Below, one piece after another: positions 28,137 to 38,879 of a stretch of DNA of 64,000 bases (positions are counted from its first letter, which is position 1; each line of letters begins with the position of its first letter). The position numbers and the translations under genes are program-made. Source of the stretch: Planococcus wigleyi (GTDB taxonomy: Bacteria > Bacillota > Bacilli > Bacillales_A > Planococcaceae); NCBI RefSeq assembly GCF_014836985.1, contig NZ_JACSPU010000004.1:424025-488024 (forward strand), read 5' to 3'. The notes beneath the pieces are model-generated. The model did no database searches. It was given only the letters and a program-made list of their open reading frames with translations, and was not told the origin of the DNA.

Positions 28137-30497
28137 TCACTTTAACTCGGCTACGGTAACGCCCGAGCCGCCTTCCCCTGCTTCACCAAAACGATAGCTT
28201 TTCACCCGTGGATGCTTTTTCAAATATTGCTGGACACCTTGGCGCAATGCACCGGTCCCTTTTCCATGGATGATCGATACTTGATGGTAATTTGATAATA
28301 ACGCATCGTCTAGGTATTTTTCAACACGCGCCAGGGCATCTTCATATCGTTCTCCGCGCAAATCGAGTTCCATCTTCACATGGCTGTCCCGGTCTTTCAA
28401 GGTTGCCATGGTCCGGGTCTCTTTCTGTTTTTCGGGTTTGGTATAGGATAAATCAGACTCCGGCAACTTCATTTTCAAAATGCCGATTTGAACAATCCAT
28501 TCATTTTTCGACACTTTCTCAACCAATGTCCCTTTTTGGCCAAAGGAAATCACTTTGACTTCGTCATTGGCTTTCAGCGGTTTGGCTGCGTTATCTTTTG
28601 CCGCTTTTTTCAGGATTCGATTTTGAGGCATCGCGTCTTCCAGGCGTTTTTTCGCATCGATCAATTCATGCTCTTTTACAGACGAGCTTTGATTCAGCTG
28701 CATCTTGCGAAGATCCGAAATGACAGCTTCCGCTTCTGCCCGTGCCTGCTCAACGATTTTCCGGGCTTTTTCTTTCGCTTTTTCTTCAAGCCGTTCTTTT
28801 TGCTGTTCGTACTCTTCCAGCTGCTTCGCCAACTCTTTTTTCAAGCGTTCTGATTCCGCCAGCACCTGTTTGCTTTCTTCGGCGTCCTGTTCCGCTTCAC
28901 GGCGGCTCTTTTCAAGAGAAGCGATCATCGAATCGACTGCTTTGCTGTCAGTTCCTGTAAAGCTCTTGGCATGGCTGATGATATGTTCAGGTAAGCCGAG
29001 TCGCTTGGAGATTTCAAAAGCATTGCTTCGGCCTGGTACTCCGATCAACAGACGATAAGTCGGGCTTAGTGTTTCTACGTCAAATTCCACACTGGCATTG
29101 GCTACACCGGGACGGTTAAAGCCATAAGCCTTCAATTCCGGGTAATGGGTCGTTGCAATGACACGTGCTCCTCTGCCATGCACTTCATCCAGCAGTGAAA
29201 TGGCCAGTGCTGCCCCTTCCTGCGGATCTGTACCTGCACCCAGCTCATCAAAAATCACCAATGAATTCTCATCGAACTTGGTCAGGATATCAACGATATT
29301 GACCATATGGGATGAAAAGGTACTGAGGCTTTGTTCGATGGACTGTTCATCGCCGATATCCGCAAAAATCTGATCGAATACCGCCAGTTCCGATCCATCG
29401 AGCGCAGGAACCGGCAAACCGGATTGTGCCATCAAAGTTGATAAGCCAACTGTTTTCAACGTCACTGTTTTACCGCCTGTATTCGGGCCCGTAATGACAA
29501 TTGCAGTGATTTCTCCGCCGAATTCGATATCATTCGGCACCACTTCATCTTTCGGAATCAAGGGGTGGCGGGCTTTCTTCAAATTGATGTAGCCTTCTGT
29601 GTTCATAGTCGGCTTGGTCCCTCTATGGGCAGCTCCGTATTTCGCTTTTGCCAAAATCAAATCGATTTCCCCAAGCACTTCCACTAAATCAAATAGTTCA
29701 TGAGCCACTTCCTGCACTTGTGCTGACAGCATTTGCAGAATGCGGTCGATTTCCTCTTTTTCTTTCATTTTCAGGCGGCGCACTTCATTATTGGCCTGTA
29801 CCACGGCATCCGGTTCAATGAACAATGTTTGCCCGGATGATGATTGATCGTGCACAATGCCGCCATAATGGCTGCGGTATTCCTGTTTAACGGGAATAAC
29901 AAAACGGTCATTGCGGATGGTGACGATGGAATCCGACAGCATTTTCGATGCATTTTTACCGCGCACCAGACTTTCCAGCCGTTCACGGACACGGCTTTCC
30001 TGCGTCCGCAGTTGCTGGCGAATTGAGCGCAATTCAGAACTCGCACTGTCCAAAACGCCGCCGTTATCGTCAATACAGATGTTGATGGCATGTTCGAGAG
30101 CTGTCAGAATCGGCATCGATTCTTTTTTCTCCAGGAAATGTGGAATTTGAATCACTGCTTCTTCCTGGATCGTTTCGAAAAACTGGCGCAGGATGCGGCT
30201 GGCACGGATGGTCGATGAAACTTCCATCAACTCCATCGGGCTCAGGCTGCCGCCAATTTGCGCTCTCCGTGCATGCAGACGGATATCAAAAATACCGCCC
30301 ATCGGCACATTATTTTTGACACGCAATACTTGTGCGCCTTCATCCATTTCTTCGAGCAAACGATTAACTTCGTTGATATCTGTAGATGGCAGCAAGTTAT
30401 CCACATGGGCTTTTCCTAGTGACGATGTGCAATACCGTGCCACGTCATCCCGGATTTTATAAAATTCAAGTGTTCTTAACGCGCGTTCTGCGATCAT
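28137..30497 (-). CDS. mutS2: Endonuclease MutS2
   Basis: MutS-family ATPase without the mismatch-recognition domain; linked to suppression of recombination or rescue of collided ribosomes in Bacillus. Walker A is [14 protein letters not shown] (about 334-347), [19 protein letters not shown] is Walker B; a long charged coiled coil spans about 510-620; the C-terminal Smr domain has [12 protein letters not shown] and [11 protein letters not shown]. Length is 786 residues. AGGAGG lies 7 nt before the ATG. It follows polX. Confidence 0.98.
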   Translation of the reverse strand: MIAERALRTLEFYKIRDDVARYCTSSLGKAHVDNLLPSTDINEVNRLLEEMDEGAQVLRVKNNVPMGGIFDIRLHARRAQIGGSLSPMELMEVSSTIRASRILRQFFETIQEEAVIQIPHFLEKKESMPILTALEHAINICIDDNGGVLDSASSELRSIRQQLRTQESRVRERLESLVRGKNASKMLSDSIVTIRNDRFVIPVKQEYRSHYGGIVHDQSSSGQTLFIEPDAVVQANNEVRRLKMKEKEEIDRILQMLSAQVQEVAHELFDLVEVLGEIDLILAKAKYGAAHRGTKPTMNTEGYINLKKARHPLIPKDEVVPNDIEFGGEITAIVITGPNTGGKTVTLKTVGLSTLMAQSGLPVPALDGSELAVFDQIFADIGDEQSIEQSLSTFSSHMVNIVDILTKFDENSLVIFDELGAGTDPQEGAALAISLLDEVHGRGARVIATTHYPELKAYGFNRPGVANASVEFDVETLSPTYRLLIGVPGRSNAFEISKRLGLPEHIISHAKSFTGTDSKAVDSMIASLEKSRREAEQDAEESKQVLAESERLKKELAKQLEEYEQQKERLEEKAKEKARKIVEQARAEAEAVISDLRKMQLNQSSSVKEHELIDAKKRLEDAMPQNRILKKAAKDNAAKPLKANDEVKVISFGQKGTLVEKVSKNEWIVQIGILKMKLPESDLSYTKPEKQKETRTMATLKDRDSHVKMELDLRGERYEDALARVEKYLDDALLSNYHQVSIIHGKGTGALRQGVQQYLKKHPRVKSYRFGEAGEGGSGVTVAELK

Positions 30498-30574
30498 TTA
30501 AGAACCTCCTAACGTTTCAGATAAATTAATAAAGATATTCCGAAAAACAACTTCATTTTATTTTAAAAACTAAT

Positions 30575-32284
30575 TTACTTCGATTTATTCAAATAGGCTT
30601 TCAATTTTTCCAGCGACCATGTGTTTACTACATTGTCTTTTTTCAGCCATGCCTTTTGAGCATGCTTGACGCCTGTTTCCATGACTTCCAGACCTTCAAT
30701 GGCATGGGCATCCGTATTGATTGCGACAGGCACACCTTTTTCCTGCGCCATCACCAAATATGGGACAGCAAGATCCAAACGGTACGGGCTGGCGTTCAAC
30801 TCGACAATTTTGCCGTATTCCTTGGCCCAATCCAGAATCTGTTCAACATCCGGATCGTACCCTTCGCGTTGGCCTACGATTCGGCCAGTCGGATGTGCAA
30901 TCATGTGGACATGCGGATTCTTCATCGCAGTCAAAATGCGTGCCATGATCTGTTCCTGTGGCTGTTGGAAGCTAGAATGGATACTGGCAATGACAAAATC
31001 CAATTGCTTCAGCATATCATCGTCAAAATCCAATGTGGCGTCCGGCAAAATGTCCATTTCTGTTCCGGACAACACTTCAATCGCCGGGTACTGCTCATTG
31101 ATTTCGCGGATCAGTCCATGCTGCTCCGTCAAACGCTCCGGTGTCAGGCCGTTAGCGACTTTCAAATATTGAGAATGGTCGGTGATGACCATGAATTCAT
31201 AGGATTTCGCCACACAGGCATCGACCATTTCCTTCAAGGAATTGGCTCCGTCCGACCAGGTGGTGTGCATATGAAGATCGCCTTTGATGTCTTCAATCGC
31301 CACCAGCTCAGGCAATTCTTCCAGGCGGTCAAGCTCACGCCCATCTTCACGAACGGATGGCGGAATGAAAGGCAGTCCGAAATGCGCGAAAAATTCTTTC
31401 TCGGATGCAAAAGTCACAACTGCCCCGTCTTCTTGCTCTACTCCGTATTCACTGATTTTCTTGTTCTGGGATTTCGCCAATTGGCGCATTTTGACATTAT
31501 GGTCTTTAGATCCGGTGAAGTGATGCAAAGCGGTGACGAACTCTTCAGGCGCCACCAGGCGGAAATCGACATCGATCGGTTCCAATACATCTACAGTGAC
31601 AGAGACTTTCGTTTCTCCTGATGCAATCGTTTCCTGTACAGGCAACGCTGCCAGCAATTGCTCCTTCACGAGCGCCGGTTCAGCCGTCGCAATGATGAAG
31701 TCCAAATCCTTGCTGGTTTCTTTGGTTCTCCGGAAACTGCCGGCCACTGAAAACTCAGTGACTTCCGCAATCGTGATCAATACGTCTTCAATGAATGCCA
31801 CGGTTTCTTCCGTTTTCCAGATCGGCTGGCGATCAGGTTTCGTCTCAAAATCATTCAGTTCTTTCAAGATTTTTTCTTCCGACTTCGGCCCGAACCCTGG
31901 AAGCTTTTGAATTTCCTGGTTCAAGCAAGCTGCTTTCAAGGCTTCCATCGAATCGATGCCAAGTTCCTTGTAGAGTTTGGCGATCTTTTTGCCGCCCATT
32001 CCCTGCAGCTTCATCATTGGGATGAGGCCTTTCGGCACCTCTTCCTGAAGCTCTTCAAGAACGGTCGATTTGCCGTCGTTGATCAATTCGAGGATGACGT
32101 CTCCCGTGCCTTTGCCGATGCCTTTCAGCTTCGTAACATCTTCAATTTCGTCCAGGCTGCGCTGATCCAGTTCAAGCGCCTGCGCGGCTTTTCGGAAAGC
32201 TGATACTTTAAACGGGTTTTCCCCTTTAAGCTCCATATATAATGCTATCTTTTCAAGCGTACGGATGATGATTTTTTTATTCAA
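30575..32284 (-). CDS. polX: DNA polymerase/3'-5' exonuclease PolX
   Basis: Family X polymerase for base-excision gap filling, fused to a PHP nuclease. The N-terminal region has helix-hairpin-helices (KLKGIGKGTGDVI, LQGMGGKKIAKLYKELG), the palm has GSFRRTKETSKDLDFIIA (about 182-199), and the PHP domain opens with GDLHMHTTWSDGAN (about 335-348). It starts with TTG at 32284, after GGAGGG, and has 569 residues. It lies between yshB and mutS2 as in B. subtilis (yshC). Confidence 0.97.
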   Translation of the reverse strand: MNKKIIIRTLEKIALYMELKGENPFKVSAFRKAAQALELDQRSLDEIEDVTKLKGIGKGTGDVILELINDGKSTVLEELQEEVPKGLIPMMKLQGMGGKKIAKLYKELGIDSMEALKAACLNQEIQKLPGFGPKSEEKILKELNDFETKPDRQPIWKTEETVAFIEDVLITIAEVTEFSVAGSFRRTKETSKDLDFIIATAEPALVKEQLLAALPVQETIASGETKVSVTVDVLEPIDVDFRLVAPEEFVTALHHFTGSKDHNVKMRQLAKSQNKKISEYGVEQEDGAVVTFASEKEFFAHFGLPFIPPSVREDGRELDRLEELPELVAIEDIKGDLHMHTTWSDGANSLKEMVDACVAKSYEFMVITDHSQYLKVANGLTPERLTEQHGLIREINEQYPAIEVLSGTEMDILPDATLDFDDDMLKQLDFVIASIHSSFQQPQEQIMARILTAMKNPHVHMIAHPTGRIVGQREGYDPDVEQILDWAKEYGKIVELNASPYRLDLAVPYLVMAQEKGVPVAINTDAHAIEGLEVMETGVKHAQKAWLKKDNVVNTWSLEKLKAYLNKSK

Positions 32285-32306
32285 CGAGAGCCCTCCCCAT
32301 TTCGAT

Positions 32307-32336
32307 TAAAAAAACTTCCCTCGTAAGAGAGAAGTT
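32307..32336 (-). terminator. Terminator after yshB
   Basis: AACTTCTCTC, TTAC loop and GAGGGAAGTT followed by a T run on the minus strand. It lies between yshB and polX, so polX may rely on read-through or an unseen promoter. Confidence 0.7.
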
Positions 32337-32340
32337 CCTA

Positions 32341-32877
32341 CTACATATAAATATACCACCATTCTTTCACTTTCTCAGAGAAATAAGGCGTATGTTCAAG
32401 CATAGACTGGGCAATTCCCGAATTCTCCAATTGGTTCTGCACTGCATCAACAGGCAGCAGCGCGAACACATAGATGAAAATGAACAATAGGATGTAAACT
32501 TCGATAAGACCCAGTACCGCTCCAAGAATCTTGCTGAAAAATCCGAGCACCGGCAAAAACTTCAAGAAATCAAACATAGAGGCAATCAGCTGCAACCCGA
32601 ACTTCACTACAAAGAAAATAAGCGCAAACGCCAATAATTGATAGAAAGTCTGATCCAGATCCAATTGGTCTACGACGATCGTGAACTGCGAGTTTTCATT
32701 TACTGCCGGGTACGGAATCCATAACGTGAAGTATTCGGACAAGGGTTTATAGTACTTATAAGCCACAATCAAAGCGACAACAAAGCCGACCATGTGGATC
32801 AGCTGGACAATAAAGCCTCGTTTGGCGCCAACGATGATGCCGCCAAGCAGGATGATGAGTAAAAGTATATCAAGCAT
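32341..32877 (-). CDS. CvpA family membrane protein (YshB-like)
   Basis: A protein of 178 residues with four hydrophobic helices, beginning MLDILLLIILLGGIIVGAKRG, the CvpA-family start with a charged turn after the first helix. CvpA proteins support colicin V secretion and envelope robustness in E. coli; the role in Bacillales is unclear. I chose the ATG at 32877; a TTG at 32886 overlaps the zapA stop codon too near the ribosome binding site. It follows zapA as in B. subtilis (yshA-yshB). Confidence 0.88.
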   Translation of the reverse strand: MLDILLLIILLGGIIVGAKRGFIVQLIHMVGFVVALIVAYKYYKPLSEYFTLWIPYPAVNENSQFTIVVDQLDLDQTFYQLLAFALIFFVVKFGLQLIASMFDFLKFLPVLGFFSKILGAVLGLIEVYILLFIFIYVFALLPVDAVQNQLENSGIAQSMLEHTPYFSEKVKEWWYIYM

Positions 32878-32882
32878 TAGCG

Positions 32883-33143
32883 TCAACCCTTCAGTTTTTT
32901 CAATTCATTTTCTAATTGTTCAACTTGCTCTTTCAGTTTAAGATAGTCATGTACCGCATTTGATGCAGTCAAGACCGCAAGCTTCGCCTGATCCAGTGAT
33001 GGATTCAAGGCATTGATCTCGCGCATTTTGCTGTCGACGATCGATGCGACCAGGCGCATGTGGCCGGAAGTCTCGGTACCGACCATTTTATAGGTGTTGC
33101 CATAGATATCAACGACCGTGTGAATTTTATGTTGCTCTGACAA
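32883..33143 (-). CDS. zapA: Cell division protein ZapA
   Basis: FtsZ-ring associated protein that promotes bundling of FtsZ. The 86-residue product has the N-terminal globular part ([33 protein letters not shown]) and a C-terminal coiled coil ([18 protein letters not shown]). I chose the TTG at 33143, preceded by AAGGGGG; the frame runs open to 33227 but that part overlaps the promoter region. It is divergent from rnhC. An extended -10, TGG-TATGAT, lies about 40 nt upstream. Confidence 0.93.
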   Translation of the reverse strand: MSEQHKIHTVVDIYGNTYKMVGTETSGHMRLVASIVDSKMREINALNPSLDQAKLAVLTASNAVHDYLKLKEQVEQLENELKKLKG

Positions 33144-33225
33144 TGCAATATCCCCCTTTGGAATTCTATAGACCATCATACCATGAACACAAGCCGATTG
33201 TGAATCAAAGAAAGGTGACGTATCC

Positions 33226-34158
33226 ATGTCAAATACAGTTCTGAAACTCCCGGAAGAAAGTCTCCTCCAGGTGATCTCGCATTACCAGAAAAACCAAATT
33301 CAATCCAAAAATCCCTATGCCCGCTTCAGCGCTAAACTGCCAGATGCCGTTGTCACCGTCTATACTTCCGGAAAAGTTATGTTCCAAGGAAACGGTGCCG
33401 CTCGTGAAGCCGCTAAATGGGGTGCTGCAGAATCAGCAGTTGAAAAAACTGTATCCACTAAAGGCGATAAACTGCCTGACGGCTTCGCCAAGCTGTCCGT
33501 CCTCGGATCTGACGAAACCGGTACAGGCGACTTCTTTGGCCCGATTACTGTCGCCGCCTGTTACGTACCTGCAGACAAAGTCGAACTCGCCCATGAACTC
33601 GGCGTCAAAGATTCCAAGCAGCTTACCGATGCATGGATGCGCCAAGTGGCACCCGACTTAAGGGAAGCATTTGCCCATAAAGTGCTGACTTTGAAAAATG
33701 ATAAATACAACAAAGTGCAAGGCCAGGGCTGGTCACAAGGTAAAATAAAAGCGCTTTTGCATAATCAGGCGCTGAAGCATGTGCTTCATGAGATCGCGCC
33801 GGAAAAACCGGACGCCATCCTGATTGACCAATTTGCCGAGCGCGGCATCTACTACAAACACATCAAAGAAGAACCTGAAATCATCCGCGAGAACGTCCTG
33901 TTCTCCACTAAAGCAGAAGGTCTCCATGTATCAGTTGCCTGTGCTTCCATCATCGCCCGTGTCGCTTTTCTCGAAGAAATGGACCGCATGAGCGCTGAAG
34001 CCGGCGTCACGTTGCCGAAAGGGGCAGGGAAAATTGTTGATGAAGCGGCAGCGAAGATTTTGCTGAAGCATGGTGAGGAATATTTGAAGAGTTTGACGAA
34101 GGTGCATTTTGCGAATACGGGGAAGGCGAAGGTGTTGGCTGGGAAACGGCGTGGATAG
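33226..34158 (+). CDS. rnhC: Ribonuclease HIII
   Basis: Cleaves the RNA strand of RNA-DNA hybrids. An N-terminal TBP-like substrate domain (about 1-85) is followed by the catalytic domain with [20 protein letters not shown] (about 91-110); the Asp/Glu/Glu site [10 protein letters not shown] marks it as HIII and not HII. Length is 310 residues. AAAGGTGA precedes the ATG. It is one of only two plus-strand genes in the window and is divergent from zapA, as in B. subtilis. Its final part (from about 34000) uses noticeably AT-poor, G-rich codons. Confidence 0.97.
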   Translation: MSNTVLKLPEESLLQVISHYQKNQIQSKNPYARFSAKLPDAVVTVYTSGKVMFQGNGAAREAAKWGAAESAVEKTVSTKGDKLPDGFAKLSVLGSDETGTGDFFGPITVAACYVPADKVELAHELGVKDSKQLTDAWMRQVAPDLREAFAHKVLTLKNDKYNKVQGQGWSQGKIKALLHNQALKHVLHEIAPEKPDAILIDQFAERGIYYKHIKEEPEIIRENVLFSTKAEGLHVSVACASIIARVAFLEEMDRMSAEAGVTLPKGAGKIVDEAAAKILLKHGEEYLKSLTKVHFANTGKAKVLAGKRRG

Positions 34159-34162
34159 ACAA

Positions 34163-34198
34163 ATAATCCCCTCGAGAAAATTTCTCGAGGGGTTATTT
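34163..34198. terminator. Bidirectional terminator between rnhC and pheT
   Basis: CCCCTCGAGAAA pairs perfectly with TTTCTCGAGGGG, flanked by A/T runs on both sides, so it can serve the convergent rnhC and pheT. Confidence 0.9.
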
Positions 34199-34212
34199 TA
34201 GTCAAAAATAAA

Positions 34213-36612
34213 TTAGCTTCTTAACTCAGCGCCGACTTCCGTCAATGCTGCCAATACTTTATCATGTGCGTTGATGACTTCTTCGTCCGTCAAGGTCTTC
34301 TCAGGATCGAAGTAGGTCAAGGAGAAGGCCACTGATTTTTTGCCTTCTTCCATTTTATCGCCTTCGTATAGGTCAAATACACGGACGTCTTTCAATAGCT
34401 TGCCGCCTGCGTTGCGGATGACTGTTTCAATCGTTGCCGCTTCGACAATTTTCGAAAGGACTAATGCCACATCGCGTGACATGGATGGATAGCGCGGCAC
34501 TGGCGTATAGACCAAAGCTTCTGATTCCAGGTTCAACAGCGCTGCCAGGTTTAATTCCATGACAATCGTTGTTTTTAAGTCGCGTGCTTTTTGCTCGGAC
34601 GGATGCAATTGGCCCATAACACCGATGCGTTGGCCGTTGTGCATGATGAATGCCGTTCTGCCTGGATGCAAATCATCCATTTGGCCGCGTTCAAACGTCA
34701 ATTGGACGCCAAGTTTATCGGCAAGGCTTTCCACAATGCCTTTCAGGACGAAAAAGTCGACTGGCTTTTTCTCGCCCTGCCAGCTGTTATCAAGCCAAAG
34801 ACCGGTCATTGCGACTGCCAAATGCTCCTGCTCGTTCAAAAGCTCGTTATCGCCTTTTAGGAAGACTGAACCAGTTTCATACAATGCCACTGAATCCATT
34901 CTTCTCGCTGTGTTATACGTAACAGATTCCAAAAGATGCGGAAGCAAGCTTTGGCGAAGGATGCTGCGCTCTTCGCTCATCGGCATCAACAGACGCGTCG
35001 TATCCGTTTCTTCCAAAGCGAATTGCTTCGCTGATTTCTCGGAAGTCAGTGAATACGTCGTCGCCTGAAGCAAACCGGCGCCTTCCATCAGGTTGCGGAC
35101 AATGCGGCGTTTTGCCTGGTAAGGCGTCAAACCGCCTGGCGTTGTTTCCGCTTCCGGCAAGGTTGCTGGAATTTCGTCATAGCCATAAAGGCGTGCGATT
35201 TCTTCCACCACGTCTTCAGGAATTTGAATATCCTGGCGGCGTGTTGGTACCGAAATCACCAATTGGCCATTTACTGCTTGTGTATCGAATTTCAGGCGCT
35301 TCAGAATGTCCAGCATGTCTTCGAAAGCAATTTTCATGCCGAGACGGCTGTTAATGAAATCCGGAGAAACTTTAACGATTTTCTCTTCTTTATTTAATTC
35401 GTCAAATACCACTGATCCCGCCAATACTTCCCCGCCGGCAAGTTCAGACAGCAATTGCGCCGCACGTTCTGCAGCCGGGATGACACGATTTGGATCAACG
35501 CCTTTTTCGTAGCGTGAACTTGCATCGCTGCGAAGTCCGTGATCTTTCGATGTCTGGCGAACAGATCCTGATGCAAAATAAGCCGATTCGATGACAACTG
35601 TCGTTGTCGAATCACTTACTTCTGAGTTGGCTCCACCCATTACACCAGCAATCGCCACTGGTTTTTCACCATTGGTGATGACCAGGTGATGGCCGGATAA
35701 TTTACGTTCTGCGTCGTCAAGCGTAGTGATCATTTCGCCTTCTTTGGCGTAGCGAACTGTGATATTCCCAGTTCCCAGTGCATCGTAATCAAATGCGTGA
35801 AGCGGCTGGCCGTATTCCATCAAAATGTAGTTGGTGACATCGACCACATTGTTATGCGGGCGGACGCCGGCTGCCATTAAACGCTGTTGCAGCCACATTG
35901 GCGATTCCTGTACTTTGATGTTGCGGACCACTTTTGCGACATATAATGGATTGGCTTCAGGTGCATCCACATTCAACGTCAACATTGACGCCGCAGTATC
36001 GGATACTTCGTTGTAGCTGATTTCAGGAAGCTGCACTTCTTCGGAAAGAATCGCACCCACTTCATAAGCGACTCCAAGCATGCTCATCGCGTCTGCACGG
36101 TTTGGCGTCAAGCCCAGTTCCAACACTGTGTCATCCAAATCGAAATTGGTGATGACGTCAGATCCTGTTTCCGCATCTTCCGGCAATACATAGATACCTT
36201 CTGCATAAGCTTTCGGTACCAGCTTGCCTTCAATGCCCAGTTCCTGCAGCGAGCAGATCATGCCACGGGATTCTTCTCCACGAAGCTTCGCTTTCTTGAT
36301 CTTGATATCGCCAGGAAGTTTTGCGCCAGGACGAGCCACAATGACTTTTTGTCCAGCTGCGATATTCGGTGCGCCACAGATAATTTGAGTGGTTTCTTCG
36401 CCAATATTGACTTGGCAAATGGATAGTTTATCGGCTTCCGGATGCTTGACGCACGACTCGACATAGCCGACGACGATATTTGTCATGCCATGCGAACGGT
36501 CGATGACTGCGTCCACTTCGATACCGGAACGCGTTATTTTTTCACCCAATTCAGCGGGTGGCAATTGTTGTGTATTTACATAGTCTTTCAACCAATTAAT
36601 GGATACGAGCAT
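34213..36612 (-). CDS. pheT: Phenylalanine-tRNA ligase, beta subunit
   Basis: Large subunit of the tetrameric PheRS; its B3/B4 domain edits Tyr-tRNA(Phe). The 799-residue protein starts MLVSINWLKDYV, followed by an EMAP-like tRNA-binding domain (about 40-150), the editing domain (EYGQPLHAFDYD nearby) and a C-terminal anticodon-binding fold that ends RDVALVLS...VAFSLTYFDPEKTLTDEEV. AAGGAGG precedes the ATG. It is 14 nt after pheS and cotranscribed behind the T-box. Confidence 0.98.
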   Translation of the reverse strand: MLVSINWLKDYVNTQQLPPAELGEKITRSGIEVDAVIDRSHGMTNIVVGYVESCVKHPEADKLSICQVNIGEETTQIICGAPNIAAGQKVIVARPGAKLPGDIKIKKAKLRGEESRGMICSLQELGIEGKLVPKAYAEGIYVLPEDAETGSDVITNFDLDDTVLELGLTPNRADAMSMLGVAYEVGAILSEEVQLPEISYNEVSDTAASMLTLNVDAPEANPLYVAKVVRNIKVQESPMWLQQRLMAAGVRPHNNVVDVTNYILMEYGQPLHAFDYDALGTGNITVRYAKEGEMITTLDDAERKLSGHHLVITNGEKPVAIAGVMGGANSEVSDSTTTVVIESAYFASGSVRQTSKDHGLRSDASSRYEKGVDPNRVIPAAERAAQLLSELAGGEVLAGSVVFDELNKEEKIVKVSPDFINSRLGMKIAFEDMLDILKRLKFDTQAVNGQLVISVPTRRQDIQIPEDVVEEIARLYGYDEIPATLPEAETTPGGLTPYQAKRRIVRNLMEGAGLLQATTYSLTSEKSAKQFALEETDTTRLLMPMSEERSILRQSLLPHLLESVTYNTARRMDSVALYETGSVFLKGDNELLNEQEHLAVAMTGLWLDNSWQGEKKPVDFFVLKGIVESLADKLGVQLTFERGQMDDLHPGRTAFIMHNGQRIGVMGQLHPSEQKARDLKTTIVMELNLAALLNLESEALVYTPVPRYPSMSRDVALVLSKIVEAATIETVIRNAGGKLLKDVRVFDLYEGDKMEEGKKSVAFSLTYFDPEKTLTDEEVINAHDKVLAALTEVGAELRS

Positions 36613-36626
36613 GTTTTATTTCCTCC

Positions 36627-37664
36627 TTAAAGTTCTGTACGTTGGAATTGGGATAAAAAGCGGACATCGTTCGTATAGAAATGACGGATATCTTCAACGC
36701 CATATTTCAACATGGCAATGCGCTCAGGCCCCATGCCGAAAGCGAATCCAGTCAGGCGTTTTGAATCATAGCCGGCCATTTCAAGAACATTCGGATGCAC
36801 CATTCCAGCGCCCAGAATTTCGATCCAGCCTGTTTTTTTACAGACGTTGCAGCCACTGCCGCCGCATTTGAAGCAGGAAATATCCATTTCCACAGAAGGC
36901 TCCGTGAATGGGAAGAAGCTTGGGCGAAGACGGATTTCGCGGTCGTCGCCGAACATTTTCTTGGCGAAGACGGAAAGTGTCCCTTTCAAGTCGCTCATGC
37001 GGATATCTTCTCCGATGACCAATCCCTCTATTTGCGTGAACTGGTGCGAATGCGTTGCGTCATCGCTGTCGCGGCGATACACTTTGCCTGGGCAGATGAT
37101 TTTAATCGGTTCTCCGCCTTTGGCTTCCATCGTACGCGCCTGTACCGGTGACGTATGTGTACGCAATAGAATATCTTCTGTTATATAGAAGGAATCCTGC
37201 ATATCGCGAGCCGGATGACCTTTCGGCAAATTCAACGCTTCAAAGTTATAATAATCCTTTTCCACTTCCGGTCCTTCTGCCACTTCGTAGCCCATGGAAA
37301 TAAACAAGTCTTCGATTTCTTCCACAACGCGCGTCAACGGATGCGAATTGCCTGTTTTCACAGGGCGTCCTGGCAAGGTGATGTCGATTGTTTCACTTTG
37401 CAGCTTCATATTGATCGCTTCTTCTTCCAGGATAGCCATACGGCCTTCCAATTGAGTTGTCACTTCTTCACGTACAACATTGACCAAAGCACCCATTTTC
37501 GGACGTTCTTCAGCCGGGAGTTTCCCCATGCCTTTCAATAAATCCGTAATCGGCCCTTTTTTCCCTAAATACGCCACGCGGACGTCGTTCAGTTCTTTGA
37601 CCGTTGAAGCTGCGGCAATCTGATCGAGTGCCTGTGTTTTCAATTCCTGCAATTGTGCTTCCAT
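36627..37664 (-). CDS. pheS: Phenylalanine-tRNA ligase, alpha subunit
   Basis: Catalytic subunit that charges tRNA(Phe). The N-terminal coiled coil (1-85) precedes the class II core: [28 protein letters not shown] is motif 1 region, [10 protein letters not shown] motif 2 and [14 protein letters not shown] motif 3 with the ATP-binding Arg. Length is 345 residues. AAGGAGGAG precedes the ATG. Expression is governed by the T-box directly upstream. Confidence 0.98.
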   Translation of the reverse strand: MEAQLQELKTQALDQIAAASTVKELNDVRVAYLGKKGPITDLLKGMGKLPAEERPKMGALVNVVREEVTTQLEGRMAILEEEAINMKLQSETIDITLPGRPVKTGNSHPLTRVVEEIEDLFISMGYEVAEGPEVEKDYYNFEALNLPKGHPARDMQDSFYITEDILLRTHTSPVQARTMEAKGGEPIKIICPGKVYRRDSDDATHSHQFTQIEGLVIGEDIRMSDLKGTLSVFAKKMFGDDREIRLRPSFFPFTEPSVEMDISCFKCGGSGCNVCKKTGWIEILGAGMVHPNVLEMAGYDSKRLTGFAFGMGPERIAMLKYGVEDIRHFYTNDVRFLSQFQRTEL

Positions 37665-37686
37665 TCTTTTCTCCTCCTTAGACAGT

Positions 37687-37940
37687 AAAAAGCCCCGTCC
37701 CAGAAAAGGGACGAGGCATTATTCGCGGTACCACCCTAGTTATCGCCATACAGCAATCACTCATTTACATAACGGCTCTTCACCGGCCCATCTTTACAGT
37801 ATTTCTACTGGTCCCGTCGGGCAGCTCGCGGGGTGAACTTCCGAGGCGTTTACATATCCACACTTCCAGTCAAGGTGCGGAATCTCTGTGATGTAAGGGC
37901 GCAACGTACTTTTCCCGTTCTTCGCTTTTACTTATATTTA
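37687..37940 (-). ncRNA. T-box leader of pheST (Phe specifier)
   Basis: On the minus strand the leader ends in the T-box sequence AGGGTGGTACCGCG (37725..37738) and a terminator, CCTCGTCCC/GGGACGGGG followed by T residues (37687..37718). The specifier loop contains TTC before ACC (codon at 37837..37835), matching phenylalanine. Uncharged tRNA(Phe) would favour the antiterminator. Confidence 0.93.
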
Positions 37941-37947
37941 CTCTTTC

Positions 37948-37976
37948 ATTATACGAAAGTTCACGGCTTTTATCAA
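37948..37976 (-). promoter_or_regulatory. pheST promoter
   Basis: TTGATA, a 17-nt spacer and a perfect TATAAT on the minus strand, directly ahead of the T-box leader and just after the methyltransferase stop codon. Confidence 0.85.
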
Positions 37977-37978
37977 AC

Positions 37979-38746
37979 TTAGTTTTTCGGGACGAGACTA
38001 TACAAAAGAATGCCAGTTGCTACTGCGACATTCAACGACTCTGCACTGCCGTAAAGCGGCACCATCAGGTTTTGGTCTGTCTGCTGAAGCAGCACTTGGT
38101 CAACGCCGCTGCCTTCATTCCCAACGATTAAAGCAAATTTCTCATTCGTCTCCGCTTCATGGACCGGCACCGAGTTTTGCAATGCCGTCCCGAAAATTTG
38201 GATGCCGCTTGCTTTGGACTGTTCGATCCACTCAATCAATTCCCCTTTAACGACAGGGATTTGGAAATGCGACCCTTGCGCCGAACGCACGGTTTTCGGA
38301 TTATACGGATCTGCGCATCCTTTGCCCAGAATCACGGCGTCGATGCCGCTCGCCGATGCTGTACGGATCATTGTGCCGATATTGCCCGGATCCTGGACAG
38401 CATCGATCATCAGAAGCTTCGTCCATGTCTTCTGCTCGTCTTCCGCAAACTCAGGCTGCGCACAATGTGCAAAAATGCCCTGTGTATGTTCGGTTTCCGA
38501 TATTTCTTTTGCTACACCCGCTGTTACGGAATATTGAGGAACTCCTTCAACGTCCCAGTCTGCTGGAATGTCCACACCTTCACGGACGATCAATGACTTG
38601 ATCAGCTCTTTTTTCTTTAAAGCCTCTTCCGTTAAATGAAAGCCTTCGACCAGGAATTCCGCGAATTTATCGCGTTCTTTCCGGGTCGTTCCAAGCTTTT
38701 TCCAATGCTTAACGAGTGAGTTTTGGTTCGATTCAATTCTTTTCAT
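37979..38746 (-). CDS. TrmH/SpoU family RNA 2'-O-methyltransferase (YsgA-like)
   Basis: A SPOUT methyltransferase of 255 residues. The N-terminal substrate-binding part contains EFLVEGFHLTEEAL; the knot motifs are LLMIDAVQDPGNIGTMIRTASASGIDAVIL (about 120-150), ALIVGNEGSGV (about 195-206) and VPLYGSAESLNVAVATGILLY (about 218-238). It should methylate a ribose in rRNA or tRNA; the position is not known from sequence. B. subtilis ysgA lies at the same place upstream of pheS. Confidence 0.92.
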   Translation of the reverse strand: MKRIESNQNSLVKHWKKLGTTRKERDKFAEFLVEGFHLTEEALKKKELIKSLIVREGVDIPADWDVEGVPQYSVTAGVAKEISETEHTQGIFAHCAQPEFAEDEQKTWTKLLMIDAVQDPGNIGTMIRTASASGIDAVILGKGCADPYNPKTVRSAQGSHFQIPVVKGELIEWIEQSKASGIQIFGTALQNSVPVHEAETNEKFALIVGNEGSGVDQVLLQQTDQNLMVPLYGSAESLNVAVATGILLYSLVPKN

Positions 38747-38791
38747 TACAGGATCACGCCTTTATTTCAGAATAGCTCCAGTATAGCATAC

Positions 38792-38877
38792 AGAAAAGCG
38801 GAAGCGCCCATCTAGCCCCGACAAGCGCTGGAAAGGCTGAAGCGACTCGAGGGGCTGGGCGCTGGAGTCTGGACACA
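38792..38877 (+). repeat. Dispersed AGAAAAGCG repeat, plus orientation
   Basis: AGAAAAGCGGAAGCGCCCA...GGGGCTGGGCGCTGGAGTCTGGACAC: both family ends are present and AGCGCCCA plus AGCCCC pair with GGGGCT plus GGGCGCT, so the RNA would fold into one hairpin. It lies between the export-like gene and the methyltransferase gene, against their direction. Confidence 0.85.
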
Positions 38878-38879
38878 GC

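Noticed and set aside
30656..31621. Plus-strand open frame of 321 codons
   Set aside because: Fully antisense to polX, whose motifs are intact; the frame is a shadow of codon bias.
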